Source of the DNA: an uncultured Methylococcales bacterium
Lineage (GTDB): Bacteria > Pseudomonadota > Gammaproteobacteria > Methylococcales > Methylomonadaceae
DNA length: 64,000 bases
NCBI GenBank assembly: GCA_913019935.1
Contig: CAJVZC010000001.1
Location: 32,968-96,967, forward strand
Direction: 5' to 3'
Positions 1-10,511 of this stretch are shown here, piece by piece. The notes beneath the pieces are model-generated. The model searched no databases. It had not been told where the DNA came from and was given only the letters and a program-made list of their open reading frames with translations. Position 1 is the stretch's first letter. Every line of letters begins with the position of its first letter. A program made the translations under genes and the position numbers.

Positions 1-828
1 GCCAATCTCTTCATGATCAAAAAATGCGCACACTTGTGTGGCTGATGATGCCACGGCACCATCCTCTAAAAATGCTTTTACCGCCGCATGACACGAAGCC
101 AGATTATCCAATTGCGAACTGGCAATAAACTCATCGTTTAAGCCCCACAACACACCCTTTTGGGTGTCATAGCTACACAATTCCCAGGACAAAATAGCAG
201 TAGCCTCTAACTTTAATTGATCAGCAATCAACGCTTTAAACTGAATAGGCTCCAGTAATTCATTTTCAACCGTTGCCAATACCAAAGGTAAATCTGTTTG
301 TTTATCAAGCTTTAATCCTTCTTCATTGACTTTATTATTCATATGAATAGCCAAATTAGGTAGCCTCAATAACGGCTTATCAAAAAGAATCGTCTTATTC
401 TTTACAGCACCCCGATCATCCTTATAACTCACAGAACCGGCTAAACTTAAATCTCGATCTGTATACGTGGCTAAAATCGGGCTTCCATACACTTCAACAC
501 CCACGCGCAATAAGCCTGCTTCGGCATAACTCGCATGGGGTTTAACACGCAATCCCGGTGAATCAGTATGAGCGCCAATAATTTTAAAGCCTGTTTCAAC
601 CAAAGGCTTAGTACCCACTATAAAGGAAATTATTGAAGATCCGCCCCTAACCACATAGTATCGCCCCTCTCCCAACAAGGCCCATTCTGACTGCTCATCT
701 AACGGGACAAAACCATGCGCATCCAATTGCTGTTTAACCGTACTAACGGCATGCCAAGGACTGGGCGAAGCATCAATAAAAGCCAGTAAATCTTCTGCTT
801 GTTCACGGTAAAAATCAGTCTGACTCAT
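1..828 (-). CDS. apeB: M18 family aminopeptidase (aspartyl aminopeptidase type), C-terminus truncated by window edge
   Basis: Minus-strand reading frame starts MSQTDFYREQAEDLLAFIDASPSPWHAVSTVKQQLDAHGFVPLDE and at the window edge reads SSATQVCAFFDHEEIG, typical of M18 peptidases; absent from ORF track because it is open at the edge. Confidence 0.85.
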   Translation of the reverse strand, partial: MSQTDFYREQAEDLLAFIDASPSPWHAVSTVKQQLDAHGFVPLDEQSEWALLGEGRYYVVRGGSSIISFIVGTKPLVETGFKIIGAHTDSPGLRVKPHASYAEAGLLRVGVEVYGSPILATYTDRDLSLAGSVSYKDDRGAVKNKTILFDKPLLRLPNLAIHMNNKVNEEGLKLDKQTDLPLVLATVENELLEPIQFKALIADQLKLEATAILSWELCSYDTQKGVLWGLNDEFIASSQLDNLASCHAAVKAFLEDGAVASSATQVCAFFDHEEIG

Positions 829-1219
829 CAGCTTTTTCCAATCGCAATGAAATTGAATTAACGCAATACCGTAGCCCGGTGGGTTTCGGGCCATCTTCAA
901 AAACATGCCCTAAATGCGCATCACAATGCTGGCATGTAATTTCTACCCGTCGCATGCTGTGACTCGTATCATCAATATGACAAACCTTTTCAGCACTCAA
1001 AACATCCCAGAAACTGGGCCAACCGGATCCTGAATCAAATTTTGTCACCGAATCAAATAAAGGCTGATCACAACAAGCACAATGATAGATGCCTTTATCA
1101 TGACAATTAGTATAGCCACCCACAAAAGGTGCCTCCGTACCTTTCTCACGGCAAACCGCATATTGCTCAGGGGTTAGCCGCTCCTTCCATTCCGCTTCAT
1201 TGACTTGTTTTTTAGTCAT
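815..1219 (-). CDS. msrB: Peptide-methionine (R)-S-oxide reductase MsrB
   Basis: CxxC zinc sites (CACCDQ, CQHCDAHLGHVFEDGP) and RYCVNSISL active-site motif. Confidence 0.95.
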   Translation of the reverse strand: MTKKQVNEAEWKERLTPEQYAVCREKGTEAPFVGGYTNCHDKGIYHCACCDQPLFDSVTKFDSGSGWPSFWDVLSAEKVCHIDDTSHSMRRVEITCQHCDAHLGHVFEDGPKPTGLRYCVNSISLRLEKADESD

Positions 1220-1333
1220 ATCACTCTCTATTCTTTTTACTTTAGCTTAACTGGCAATTAACAAACGTTACCGGCTTCTTTTTAACCCATCATAACTCAC
1301 AAAAAAATCACTCTAACCTATTCAATTAGATAG

Positions 1334-1394
1334 GTTATTCTGTACAATAACGCAGTACAAATACAATTCATCTGTTTTTCAAAAATGCTATAAT
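1334..1394 (+). promoter_or_regulatory. Putative promoter/operator of oadGAB: inverted repeat GTTATT-ctgtac-AATAAC (1334-1351) and extended -10 TGCTATAAT (1386-1394)
   Basis: Perfect 6-bp arms; consensus -10 with upstream TGn, 42 bp before the oadG start codon. Confidence 0.45.
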
Positions 1395-1436
1395 ATAGCG
1401 TATTAAAATCTAAATAAAACGAATAAAATAGCACCA

Positions 1437-1661
1437 ATGAGCAATAATATCTCCTTAGGGTTGGAATTAATGGGTCTTGGCATGACCATTGTATTCCTAT
1501 TCCTACTATTACTTATTTTCAGTATTTCTATCATGTCTTTTTGTGTACAACAATTTCAATCCCCCCCTAAAGACACCATACCAGAAACACCCGTTCAGGA
1601 AATTGATAGTAATATTGTGGCTGCGATTACCCTTGCTGTAAACCGCTACCGTAGAAAATAA
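1437..1661 (+). CDS. oadG: Oxaloacetate decarboxylase gamma chain
   Basis: Small single-TM protein (LGLELMGLGMTIVFLFLLLLI) immediately upstream of oadA/oadB; C-terminal AAITLAVNRYR. Confidence 0.85.
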   Translation: MSNNISLGLELMGLGMTIVFLFLLLLIFSISIMSFCVQQFQSPPKDTIPETPVQEIDSNIVAAITLAVNRYRRK

Positions 1662-1746
1662 TTGAAAACCTTTTACACAAACAAGTCGGCGCCTCAGCCG
1701 CCTTTTACATAACCAAAATTTAAGTTAAGAACCAGAGAAAACGAAC

Positions 1747-3516
1747 ATGGCAATAGCAAATCAACCCATCGGTATAACCGAAGTCGCCCTACGTGACGCC
1801 CATCAATCTATTCTGGCAACCCGTCTGCGCATAGAAGATATGTTACCCATTTGTGGCAAACTAGACCAAGTAGGTTACTGGTCAATCGAATCGTGGGGCG
1901 GCGCTACATTTGATGCCTGTATTCGTTACTTAGGCGAAGACCCATGGGAACGGTTACGCCTACTAAAGGCGGCCATGCCAAACACTCCTCAACAAATGTT
2001 ATTTCGAGGACAAAACATTCTCGGCTATCGCCACTACGCAGATGATGTCGTAGATAAATTTGTTGAACGCTGCGCCATTAATGGCATTGATGTTTTCCGA
2101 ATTTTCGATGCTATGAACGATATGCGTAATATCAAGTGCGCGGTTAACGCCGTCTTGGAAACAGACAAACACGCGCAAGGAACACTGTCTTATACCGTGA
2201 GTCCCGTCCACAATATTGATTTATGGGTTGATTTAGGTAAACAAATTGAAGACATGGGCGCCCATTCCATTTGTATCAAAGATATGGCCGGACTACTCAC
2301 CCCCTATGATGGTTATGACTTAATCAGCAAGCTCAAAGCTCAGGTTGACATTCCTATCCACCTGCACTGTCACGCTACCACCGGACTCAGCGTTGGCACT
2401 TACATTAAAGCTATTGAAGCAGGTGTTGATAATGTTGATACGGCTATCTCATCGCTAAGCATGACTTATGGCCATAGCCCAACCGAAACCCTTGTTGCTA
2501 GTCTTCAAAATCAAGCCTCTGATACTGGCCTTGACTTGAACTTACTGGAAGAAATTGCTGCCTACTTTAGGGATATTCGGAAAAAATACGCCCAATTTGA
2601 GGGCAGCCTAAAAGGCGTAGATGGCCGCATTCTAGTCAGTCAGGTTCCAGGAGGCATGCTAACCAATATGGAAAGCCAACTCAAAGAGCAAGGTGCCGCA
2701 GATAAATTTGATGCTGTTTTAGATGAAATACCACGTGTCCGAGAAGATCTTGGCTTCATTCCTTTAGTCACACCCACGTCACAAATTGTAGGCACTCAGG
2801 CGGTCATCAATATTCTTACTGGCGAGCGTTACAAAACCATCACAAAAGAATCAGCCGGCGTTCTCAAGGGTGAGTACGGCGCAACACCTGCTCCGGTCAA
2901 TAAAGCCCTACAAGAACGCGTCCTTGAAGGCGAAGCCCCGATAACCTGTCGCCCGGCAGACAAACTATCGCCTGAAATGGATAAGCTCATTGCCGGTGTT
3001 AAAGACAAGGCCAAAGAACACCAAGTCACCCTAGCGAAAAATATTGAAGAAGACGCCTTAATAGACGGCTTGTTTTTTCAGGTCGGCTGGAAGTTCATTC
3101 AAAACCGCGGCAACCCAGATGCCTTTGAAGCCGCACCCGATGCATTGGCTTTTGCAAAAGCCAATGCATCCTCACAAACAACTGAAACCTACACCGTCAC
3201 TGTTGAAGGTAAGAACTACCACGTTGCAGTCGGGCCCGGCGATGCTGATTTCAACATCCAACCCGCCACCAACGCTGAACCTGCCCAAACGACAATGCCT
3301 TCATCAGGAGAAACCATAACGTCGCCTATGGCGGGCAATATTTTCAAAATAAACACCACTGTCGGCGCTACTGTTTCGGAAAATGAAACCACCATTATCC
3401 TTGAAGCCATGAAAATGGAGACGGAAATACGAACTCGTGTGGGCGGCACTGTTTCTGCCATTCACGTCAAAGAAGGCGATGCCGTAACCGTGGGACAAAT
3501 TCTTATAACCCTGTAA
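1747..3516 (+). CDS. oadA: Oxaloacetate decarboxylase alpha subunit (carboxyltransferase + biotinyl domain)
   Basis: [19 protein letters not shown]-terminus; biotin attachment motif [11 protein letters not shown] near C-terminus. Confidence 0.97.
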   Translation: MAIANQPIGITEVALRDAHQSILATRLRIEDMLPICGKLDQVGYWSIESWGGATFDACIRYLGEDPWERLRLLKAAMPNTPQQMLFRGQNILGYRHYADDVVDKFVERCAINGIDVFRIFDAMNDMRNIKCAVNAVLETDKHAQGTLSYTVSPVHNIDLWVDLGKQIEDMGAHSICIKDMAGLLTPYDGYDLISKLKAQVDIPIHLHCHATTGLSVGTYIKAIEAGVDNVDTAISSLSMTYGHSPTETLVASLQNQASDTGLDLNLLEEIAAYFRDIRKKYAQFEGSLKGVDGRILVSQVPGGMLTNMESQLKEQGAADKFDAVLDEIPRVREDLGFIPLVTPTSQIVGTQAVINILTGERYKTITKESAGVLKGEYGATPAPVNKALQERVLEGEAPITCRPADKLSPEMDKLIAGVKDKAKEHQVTLAKNIEEDALIDGLFFQVGWKFIQNRGNPDAFEAAPDALAFAKANASSQTTETYTVTVEGKNYHVAVGPGDADFNIQPATNAEPAQTTMPSSGETITSPMAGNIFKINTTVGATVSENETTIILEAMKMETEIRTRVGGTVSAIHVKEGDAVTVGQILITL

Positions 3517-3565
3517 CGTGCCTTAACCATTCACCCTTAGCTAAAACTATTTTTTAAAACACACC

Positions 3566-4693
3566 ATGGAAAACCTAACTTTACTCTGGGAAAGCACTGG
3601 AATATATAATTTAGAAAGCGGCCAGGCCATTATGACTGCCGTTGGTTTTTTACTAATTTTCCTTGCCATTAAAAAAGGCTTCGAGCCGCTCCTTTTGCTC
3701 CCTATTGGTTTTGGCGCAATCTTAAGCAATATTCCTGGCTCTGGCATGACCGAGGCAGGGGGTATTCTTTACTACTTATATGGCGGCATTAAAACTGGCG
3801 TTTTTCCACTACTTATTTTTATGGGCGTGGGTGCTATGACTGACTTTGGCCCAATGCTCGCTAACCCAAAAACACTGCTACTCGGCGCTGCCGCACAATT
3901 CGGTATTTTTGCAACGCTTCTTGGTGCCTTAGCGCTCAATACTATTCCTGGCTTAGATTTTTCCTTAAAAGATGCGGCGGCCATCGCCATTATAGGTGGT
4001 GCCGATGGCCCTACGGCAATTTATGTGGCCTCCAAATTGGCCCCAGAATTACTCGGCGCCATTGCCGTTGCCGCCTATTCTTATATGGCGCTGGTTCCGT
4101 TAATCCAACCCCCAATCATGCGCGCCCTAACCACTGAAAAAGAACGCAAGATTGAAATGCATCAACTTCGGCATGTCAGCCAAACAGAGAAAATCATTTT
4201 CCCACTAGCACTCGTATTCTTAACCGCCTTATTACTGCCTTCTGCAGCACCGCTCATTGGTATGTTCTGTTTTGGTAATCTTATGAGTTCTTGTGGTGTT
4301 GTTGACCGGCTCAGTGATACCAGCCAGAATGCACTGATTAATGTTGTTACTATTTTTCTCGGTCTTGCCGTTGGCTCAAAACTCAATGCCGATGCTTTCC
4401 TTCAGCCTGAAACATTAGGCATTCTGGCCTTAGGTGCAATCGCTTTTTGTATTGGTACAGCCTGTGGCGTACTTATGGCAAAACTCATGAACGCACTTAG
4501 TAAAACACCGATTAATCCTTTAATTGGTGCCGCCGGCGTTTCCGCTGTACCGATGGCGGCTCGAGTAGCCAACAAAGTCGGCCTAGAAAACAATCCACAT
4601 AACCATCTACTGATGCACGCCATGGGACCGAATGTAGCGGGCGTCATTGGCTCAGCAGTAGCAGCAGGGATTCTACTCAACCTCGTTCATTAA
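3566..4693 (+). CDS. oadB: Oxaloacetate decarboxylase beta subunit, Na+ translocating
   Basis: Polytopic protein with [19 protein letters not shown] motif; follows oadA. Confidence 0.96.
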   Translation: MENLTLLWESTGIYNLESGQAIMTAVGFLLIFLAIKKGFEPLLLLPIGFGAILSNIPGSGMTEAGGILYYLYGGIKTGVFPLLIFMGVGAMTDFGPMLANPKTLLLGAAAQFGIFATLLGALALNTIPGLDFSLKDAAAIAIIGGADGPTAIYVASKLAPELLGAIAVAAYSYMALVPLIQPPIMRALTTEKERKIEMHQLRHVSQTEKIIFPLALVFLTALLLPSAAPLIGMFCFGNLMSSCGVVDRLSDTSQNALINVVTIFLGLAVGSKLNADAFLQPETLGILALGAIAFCIGTACGVLMAKLMNALSKTPINPLIGAAGVSAVPMAARVANKVGLENNPHNHLLMHAMGPNVAGVIGSAVAAGILLNLVH

Positions 4694-4822
4694 TGAAGCC
4701 CGATACCACCGTTACCCCTTAATAGGCAGTCAAACTCTACCTTACTGCTAACCAATCCTCTACTGCTTTGAGTCGCCCCACCATTGCAGTAGAACGCTTC
4801 TTTTATAACCGCCGACCTCGCC

Positions 4823-5371
4823 CTAAAAGACTTTCAGCGTCAACCGTAATTGCTCGTCCTGATCCACCGCAACAGACTCTAAAACAGCCTTAAGCATTTT
4901 TTGCTTAACATCACTGTCTTGTAGTTGATAAACCTTAATTTTACTAAATGCGGCACTAATAACCTGCTGTAGAACAGATTTAATTTTCTGACTGGTACGC
5001 TCAGGAAGACCCTTCACCTCAATAGCCTCAACCTGAGGCCGAATCAAAAAGAATTGACTCGTTTCAGGGTTATATTCCACCTCACCCGACACTTCAGCAC
5101 TGCCCTGACTATGAACAGCACCCAACAAACTCAACGCCATTTGAACCGAGAAATGAATACGCTCATCGCCCTTAACAAGGTTTACTCGCGGATCACTTAA
5201 GGTAATACGATATAAATGGCTGCGCTTCTCCAGAGGCTTAATAAGCGACAAATACTCTTGCAGCTCTTGCTCAGCGACTGTGACGGTATAACTAAAAGCA
5301 TGGGCATTCGTTGTTAGCACCCAGAACAATAAAGCAATAGAAACGAACCTTAACTTTTGCAACCGAGTCAC
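4823..5371 (-). CDS. DUF1439-type periplasmic protein
   Basis: N-terminal signal sequence followed by FSYTVTVAEQELQEYLSLIKPLEK, resembling DUF1439 proteins. Confidence 0.6.
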   Translation of the reverse strand: MTRLQKLRFVSIALLFWVLTTNAHAFSYTVTVAEQELQEYLSLIKPLEKRSHLYRITLSDPRVNLVKGDERIHFSVQMALSLLGAVHSQGSAEVSGEVEYNPETSQFFLIRPQVEAIEVKGLPERTSQKIKSVLQQVISAAFSKIKVYQLQDSDVKQKMLKAVLESVAVDQDEQLRLTLKVF

Positions 5372-5383
5372 CCACCTATCTTA

Positions 5384-6106
5384 TTAAAAAGCTTTAAAAA
5401 CCAATACGACCCCCGATAAAAACAAAAAGGCCGCAAAAATTTTACTGTATTTTTCATTATCAATATTTTGATAAACAACTTCTTCCGTTAATAAAAACAT
5501 AATGACGCCAACATGCAAAAAAGCCATATTATTACTGTATGACAACTCATAGCTATCAAGAAGAAAGAATAACGTAACGATTTGAAAGACAGCAAAAGTC
5601 GCGTAACAGATGGCCACCGTAACCCGCGTCATATCCTTTTGGTATTGCTTACCATGAACAATCGCGGTTAGTAAGGACCCACCAAGATTCGTTAACCCAT
5701 GAATAACACCCATCGTAGCCAAATATGTTTTCTCATACTTCACCATCGACATCATCATTTTCTCAACTTTAGGAGAATAACTTTTCAAGGCAACAAAAAT
5801 TAAGAACAAACCGATGATCAATGCAATGTTGATTTTAGCCGCGGTGACTATAAACAAAAACAAGACTACAAATGGAATGGTATAGATCAAAACATTTTTA
5901 TAAAAACTAAGATCTATATAGCTATAGTGTTTGAGAATTTGAAAGGAGTTAATGGCAATAGATATTGGTAACAGGATCACCAATGCGTCTAAAAATTCAT
6001 ACCCCAACAACAATAACAATGGTGTACCAAATAACAAAACGCCCACACCAAATATGGATTGAATAACTGAGGTTGCGATAACGGTTAATAATATATCGAC
6101 TGGCAT
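5384..6106 (-). CDS. TauE/SafE-family sulfite exporter-like permease
   Basis: Polytopic; SIFGVGVLLFGTPLLLLLGY and HGLTNLGGSLLTAI motifs of TauE/SafE family. Confidence 0.8.
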   Translation of the reverse strand: MPVDILLTVIATSVIQSIFGVGVLLFGTPLLLLLGYEFLDALVILLPISIAINSFQILKHYSYIDLSFYKNVLIYTIPFVVLFLFIVTAAKINIALIIGLFLIFVALKSYSPKVEKMMMSMVKYEKTYLATMGVIHGLTNLGGSLLTAIVHGKQYQKDMTRVTVAICYATFAVFQIVTLFFLLDSYELSYSNNMAFLHVGVIMFLLTEEVVYQNIDNEKYSKIFAAFLFLSGVVLVFKAF

Positions 6107-6209
6107 AAGTCCTCTCTTGAGCCTACAAAAGCATTAAATGAATTTAATTATGTCATAGTTACACCACGATTTGATCGGAACTCCTCTGATAAACAGAAAG
6201 GCCCTATCG

Positions 6210-7502
6210 TTAACAACAACGGGTACGGGGAAAAATACAACTAAAAGAACTACCAACACCTTCTTGACTACTGATGAGCAATTTAGAATCATGATTCGCC
6301 AATACATGCTTTACAATAGCCAACCCTAAACCGGTACCGCCCTTTTCACGACTACGCCCAACATCAACCCGATAAAAGCGTTCTGTTAACCGATGAATAT
6401 GCTCCTTAGCAATACCGTCACCGTAGTCTTGCACTTCAAACTTAACACCCCCTGGAACTGATTGCCAACGCACATCTATTTTAGAACCTTCATCAGAGTA
6501 CTTCATTGCATTAACAATCAAATTGGTAAATACACTCTCCAAATCTTTCTCCTTACCTCGTATTTTCAAGACCGACTCAATCGATAGATTTATCCGAGCA
6601 TTGAGCGGATCAAAGGTATCTCCTGACAGACATAACTGCTTGAGTATGGCTGAAACGTCAACTGATTCTAGCGCCTCTAAGTCACCCTTGTTCTCCGTGA
6701 TGCATTCCAAACGTGCCAATAACAACAAGTCCTCGATCAATCCTTCCATTCGAGCAGCCTGTTGGGTCATCCGAGAATAACTGTCTGTTAAAAATTCCGA
6801 CACGTCCTCATCCATGTCTTGGAGGGTCTCAAGATAACCTTTAATAACCGTTAACGGTGTCCGTAATTCATGTGATACATTGGCTACAAAATCGCGCCGC
6901 ATATCCTCAGATTTTTTTAATTTAGTCACATTTTGAGCCAACAATAATCGCAGTTCATTATTGTAAACTAAGAATCTAAACTCTAAAAAAACACCTTTAT
7001 TAACTGGTGAAGTAATAACTGCCGTTTCACTTAAATCTTCCCGACTCAAGTAGGCTGTCAACAATGGGTGATCAATAACACGGGCAATATGCGTACCTAA
7101 ATTTTTCTTCCTTAAGCCAACAAGTTCTCTAGCCGAATCATTAAACCATTCAATTTCATCATCGACATTAAGAACAATCGCTGCATCCGGTAAGGTGGCC
7201 GTTGATTTATAAAATTGATTAAGTAACTTACCTAACCGTTTTTGGGTCTGACGATGCCGCCGATGAACTCGGTCCAAATAAAAATAGACCCAATACCAAA
7301 CGCCTTTAGCATTCGACTTGCCTTTAAGTTTATGTGTATCTAACCTTTTTATCAGTAGCGATAATTGCCAATACTGATGTCCCAAAAGTATTAATAATGC
7401 AACAAAAGCCCAGATAAAGAAATGACCCCAGACAACACTGACCAAGGTGGCAATCAATAAATAACAAAGCAGTTCAATAAGGGCTGACACCCAAAAATTC
7501 AT
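6210..7502 (-). CDS. phoR: Phosphate regulon sensor histidine kinase PhoR
   Basis: PAS region, H-box VSHELRTPLTVIKGYLETL, ATPase GTGLGLAIVKHVL; adjacent to phoB. Confidence 0.93.
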   Translation of the reverse strand: MNFWVSALIELLCYLLIATLVSVVWGHFFIWAFVALLILLGHQYWQLSLLIKRLDTHKLKGKSNAKGVWYWVYFYLDRVHRRHRQTQKRLGKLLNQFYKSTATLPDAAIVLNVDDEIEWFNDSARELVGLRKKNLGTHIARVIDHPLLTAYLSREDLSETAVITSPVNKGVFLEFRFLVYNNELRLLLAQNVTKLKKSEDMRRDFVANVSHELRTPLTVIKGYLETLQDMDEDVSEFLTDSYSRMTQQAARMEGLIEDLLLLARLECITENKGDLEALESVDVSAILKQLCLSGDTFDPLNARINLSIESVLKIRGKEKDLESVFTNLIVNAMKYSDEGSKIDVRWQSVPGGVKFEVQDYGDGIAKEHIHRLTERFYRVDVGRSREKGGTGLGLAIVKHVLANHDSKLLISSQEGVGSSFSCIFPRTRCC

Positions 7503-7511
7503 AACAGCACT

Positions 7512-8198
7512 CTATAATGAAAAACGATAACCAAATCCTCTAACCGTTTTAACCAAGTCGCCACAACCATGTTCGGACAAAACCTTTCGAAGTCGCCGAA
7601 TATGCACGTCAACCGTACGCTCCTCTATATAAGCGGTACGTCCCCAGACATTATCAAGCAGTTGTTCTCGATTGTATACTTTCCCGGGATGGGTCATAAA
7701 AAATCTCATCAATTTAAACTCGGTTGGGCTTAGAGGAACATCTCGCCCCTGATACGACAATTGATAACGCTCCATATCTAATATTAAATGACCCGCCACA
7801 ACTTTAGTCTTCGTGAATGACTTCCCTGCTCGCCTAAGCACCGCTTTAATTCTGGCCACCATTTCTCGGGGCGAGAAAGGCTTGGTCATGTAATCATCCG
7901 CACCCACTTCAAGCCCTCTGACTTTATCTTCTTCGGCTCCTCGCGCTGTTAATAAAATAACCGGCAACTCATTTAACGATGGGTCATTCTTTAACTGGCG
8001 ACACCAATCTATACCGCTCATATCTGGCAACATCCAATCCAATAAAATCAAATCTGGCATTGACTCGGCTATCAAATCTCGCGCCTCACGAACATCTTTA
8101 GCACATTGAACATCAAAGTCAGCCTTGTTCAGAACGATAAGCAACATCTGCCTGATTGGCTCTTCATCTTCAACCACCAATATTTTGGCAGAATTCAT
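7512..8198 (-). CDS. phoB: Phosphate regulon response regulator PhoB
   Basis: Receiver (ILVVEDEEPIRQML, LLDWMLPDMSG) plus winged helix (VDVHIRRLRKVL...VKTVRGFGYRF). Confidence 0.95.
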   Translation of the reverse strand: MNSAKILVVEDEEPIRQMLLIVLNKADFDVQCAKDVREARDLIAESMPDLILLDWMLPDMSGIDWCRQLKNDPSLNELPVILLTARGAEEDKVRGLEVGADDYMTKPFSPREMVARIKAVLRRAGKSFTKTKVVAGHLILDMERYQLSYQGRDVPLSPTEFKLMRFFMTHPGKVYNREQLLDNVWGRTAYIEERTVDVHIRRLRKVLSEHGCGDLVKTVRGFGYRFSL

Positions 8199-8640
8199 AA
8201 ACTTCCCTTCTTTAAAATAAAAGGCCCTTGTAAATCATAACCCCATAATGGCGTAAGTCTATTGACTTGCTCGTTACTATTAAACGAATCTATTAATTCT
8301 GAGTCAACGACTATTTATCATCGATACAAGGGAAACAATAACATTTGAAATAACCTACTAACCGATCAAATTGTTTTTATTCTTGATTACTTCCTACTTA
8401 TAGAGCCGATCTATCGACTAAAAAACACTCCCAATGACACTATCTTGCTACCGGTAATAGCCTGTTATAAATATAACGCCAACGTCACCAAGCATGGACA
8501 CCCATGAGTCATTTAACCCATCATCACAGATAGACACTGCAAACAACATACTTTTAATAACAGCCTAAGTCCTTTGTTTTGTTCTGTGATACGATGACCC
8601 ATAATGGTTCTGTAAAAAAACCTTTTGGATTACACTACTC

Positions 8641-9375
8641 ATGGCCGCCTTAAGAAATCGTTTTATCACCCAGATATTTCGCAGTTTTGCAGACCTGGCC
8701 CCCATGGTGTCAGTCATCCTCATTTTTCAGTTCTTCATCATAAAGCAACCCATACCGGACCTCATTAACCTGATTAGCGGTATTCTTTTTATTGTTCTTG
8801 GCTTAACGTTATTTATTCAGGGATTAGAACAAAGCCTATTTCCTATTGGCGAGTCAATGGCACAAGCCTTTGCTCAAAAAGGCAGTCTTTTCTGGCTACT
8901 TTGTTTTTCTTTTTGCTTAGGCTTTAGTACGACAATTGCAGAACCCGCCTTAATTGCGATTGCCAATGAGGCCGCCACAATTGCCCAAAACGAAGGGCTA
9001 CTTAAAGACTCTACAACAACCGTTTTTCAGTATGCGCTCGGCCTTCGGATTACAGTGGCCTTATCTGTCGGTCTGGCCATACTCATCGGGGTATTAAGAA
9101 TCATCCACGGCTGGAAATTACACCACCTGATTATTTATGGCTATTTAGCCATTATCATCATCACCCCTTTTGCGCCTAACCATATTATCGGCATTGCTTA
9201 CGATACCGGCGGTGTTACGACGTCAACCATTACCGTCCCCTTAGTAACCGCTCTGGGTATTGGACTTGCCAAAGCCATTAAAGGCAGAAACCCTATGACT
9301 GATGGTTTTGGACTAATCGCTTTTGCCTCGCTCACGCCGATCATATTTGTCATGCTTTACGGAATGCTCCTGTGA
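8641..9375 (+). CDS. DUF1538 family membrane protein, first paralog
   Basis: Polytopic; GFSTTIAEPALIAIANEA and AYDTGGVTTSTITVPLVTALGIGLA motifs shared with the next gene. Confidence 0.8.
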   Translation: MAALRNRFITQIFRSFADLAPMVSVILIFQFFIIKQPIPDLINLISGILFIVLGLTLFIQGLEQSLFPIGESMAQAFAQKGSLFWLLCFSFCLGFSTTIAEPALIAIANEAATIAQNEGLLKDSTTTVFQYALGLRITVALSVGLAILIGVLRIIHGWKLHHLIIYGYLAIIIITPFAPNHIIGIAYDTGGVTTSTITVPLVTALGIGLAKAIKGRNPMTDGFGLIAFASLTPIIFVMLYGMLL

Positions 9376-10145
9376 TTGAATGGCTGGGTCATTTTGCCGA
9401 TACCCTAGGCGCAACGGCCCGGGATATTCTCCCTATTTTGCTAATCATCATAATTTTTCAACTGATGATTATCCGAAAGCCGATCCCACACTTTAAAAAA
9501 ACAATCCTCGGCTTTATCTTTGTTCTTGTCGGGATTGCCTGTTTTTTAGAAGGCCTTGAGCGCGCACTTTTCCCTCTAGGTGAACTCATGGCTCAGCAAC
9601 TGACTCACCCTGACTTTATCGCTCCCAATAACTCCCCCTCCGAAATTTCCTGGGATGCTTATGGCTGGGTCTACTTATTTGCCGCTAGCATTGGTTTTGC
9701 GACTACTCTCGCTGAACCTTCCCTCATGGCTGTCGCCATAAAGGCCGAGGCTATTTCTGGTGGTACTATTCATGCCTTAGGTCTGCGCTTAGCGGTTGCG
9801 CTTGGCGTTGCTTTTGGGATTACACTCGGTAGTTATCGAATTATTACCGGCACCGAACTCTACCTCTACATTGTAGCCGGTTATTGCATTGTCATTATTC
9901 AAACGTTCTTCGCCCCTAAATTACTCATTGGACTGGCTTACGACTCGGGTGGCGTTACCACGTCATCAGTCACGGTTCCCTTGATCACAGCGCTTGGACT
10001 AGGGCTGGCCTCTTCTATCCCCGGGCGAAGTCCCTTACTCGATGGCTTTGGCCTCATCGCCTTTGCCAGTTTATTCCCTATCATGACTGTTTTAGCTTAT
10101 GCCCAAATTTCCCACTGGCTAAATCGTCGCAAATCTTCCTGTTAA
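9372..10145 (+). CDS. DUF1538 family membrane protein, second paralog
   Basis: GFATTLAEPSLMAVAIKAEA and AYDSGGVTTSSVTVPLITALGLGLA; overlaps the previous gene by 4 bp. Confidence 0.8.
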   Translation: MIEWLGHFADTLGATARDILPILLIIIIFQLMIIRKPIPHFKKTILGFIFVLVGIACFLEGLERALFPLGELMAQQLTHPDFIAPNNSPSEISWDAYGWVYLFAASIGFATTLAEPSLMAVAIKAEAISGGTIHALGLRLAVALGVAFGITLGSYRIITGTELYLYIVAGYCIVIIQTFFAPKLLIGLAYDSGGVTTSSVTVPLITALGLGLASSIPGRSPLLDGFGLIAFASLFPIMTVLAYAQISHWLNRRKSSC

Positions 10146-10160
10146 TATCGAGGTTAAATT

Positions 10161-10511
10161 ATGCACTTCAAATTAATTATCGCTTTTGTCGAAGATGACA
10201 AAACAGAATCAGTACTCGATGCCGCACGTCGTCACGGTGCTAAAGGGGTAACCGTTATTAATAATGCTCGCGGCGAAGGAATCGAGCAACCCAAAACATT
10301 TTTAGGATTAACCCTTGAAACACAACGGAATGTTTTACTGTTTTTAGTTGAAGAGCATTTAAGTCGCTACATTCTTGAAAAAATAGCGAACGCGGGTGAA
10401 TTTGACAGTAAGCCTGGAACCGGTATCGCTTTTAAAATTGATGTCGATGATGCCATTGGCGTTATGCATCAAGTCAACGAACTAACCCATGAATTTGAGG
10501 ACGAAATATGA
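10161..10511 (+). CDS. P-II-like signalling protein
   Basis: PII fold signature: DAARRHGAKGVTVINNARGEG at T-loop position and PGTGIAFKIDVDDAIGV C-terminal segment; no Tyr in the predicted T-loop. Confidence 0.8.
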   Translation: MHFKLIIAFVEDDKTESVLDAARRHGAKGVTVINNARGEGIEQPKTFLGLTLETQRNVLLFLVEEHLSRYILEKIANAGEFDSKPGTGIAFKIDVDDAIGVMHQVNELTHEFEDEI

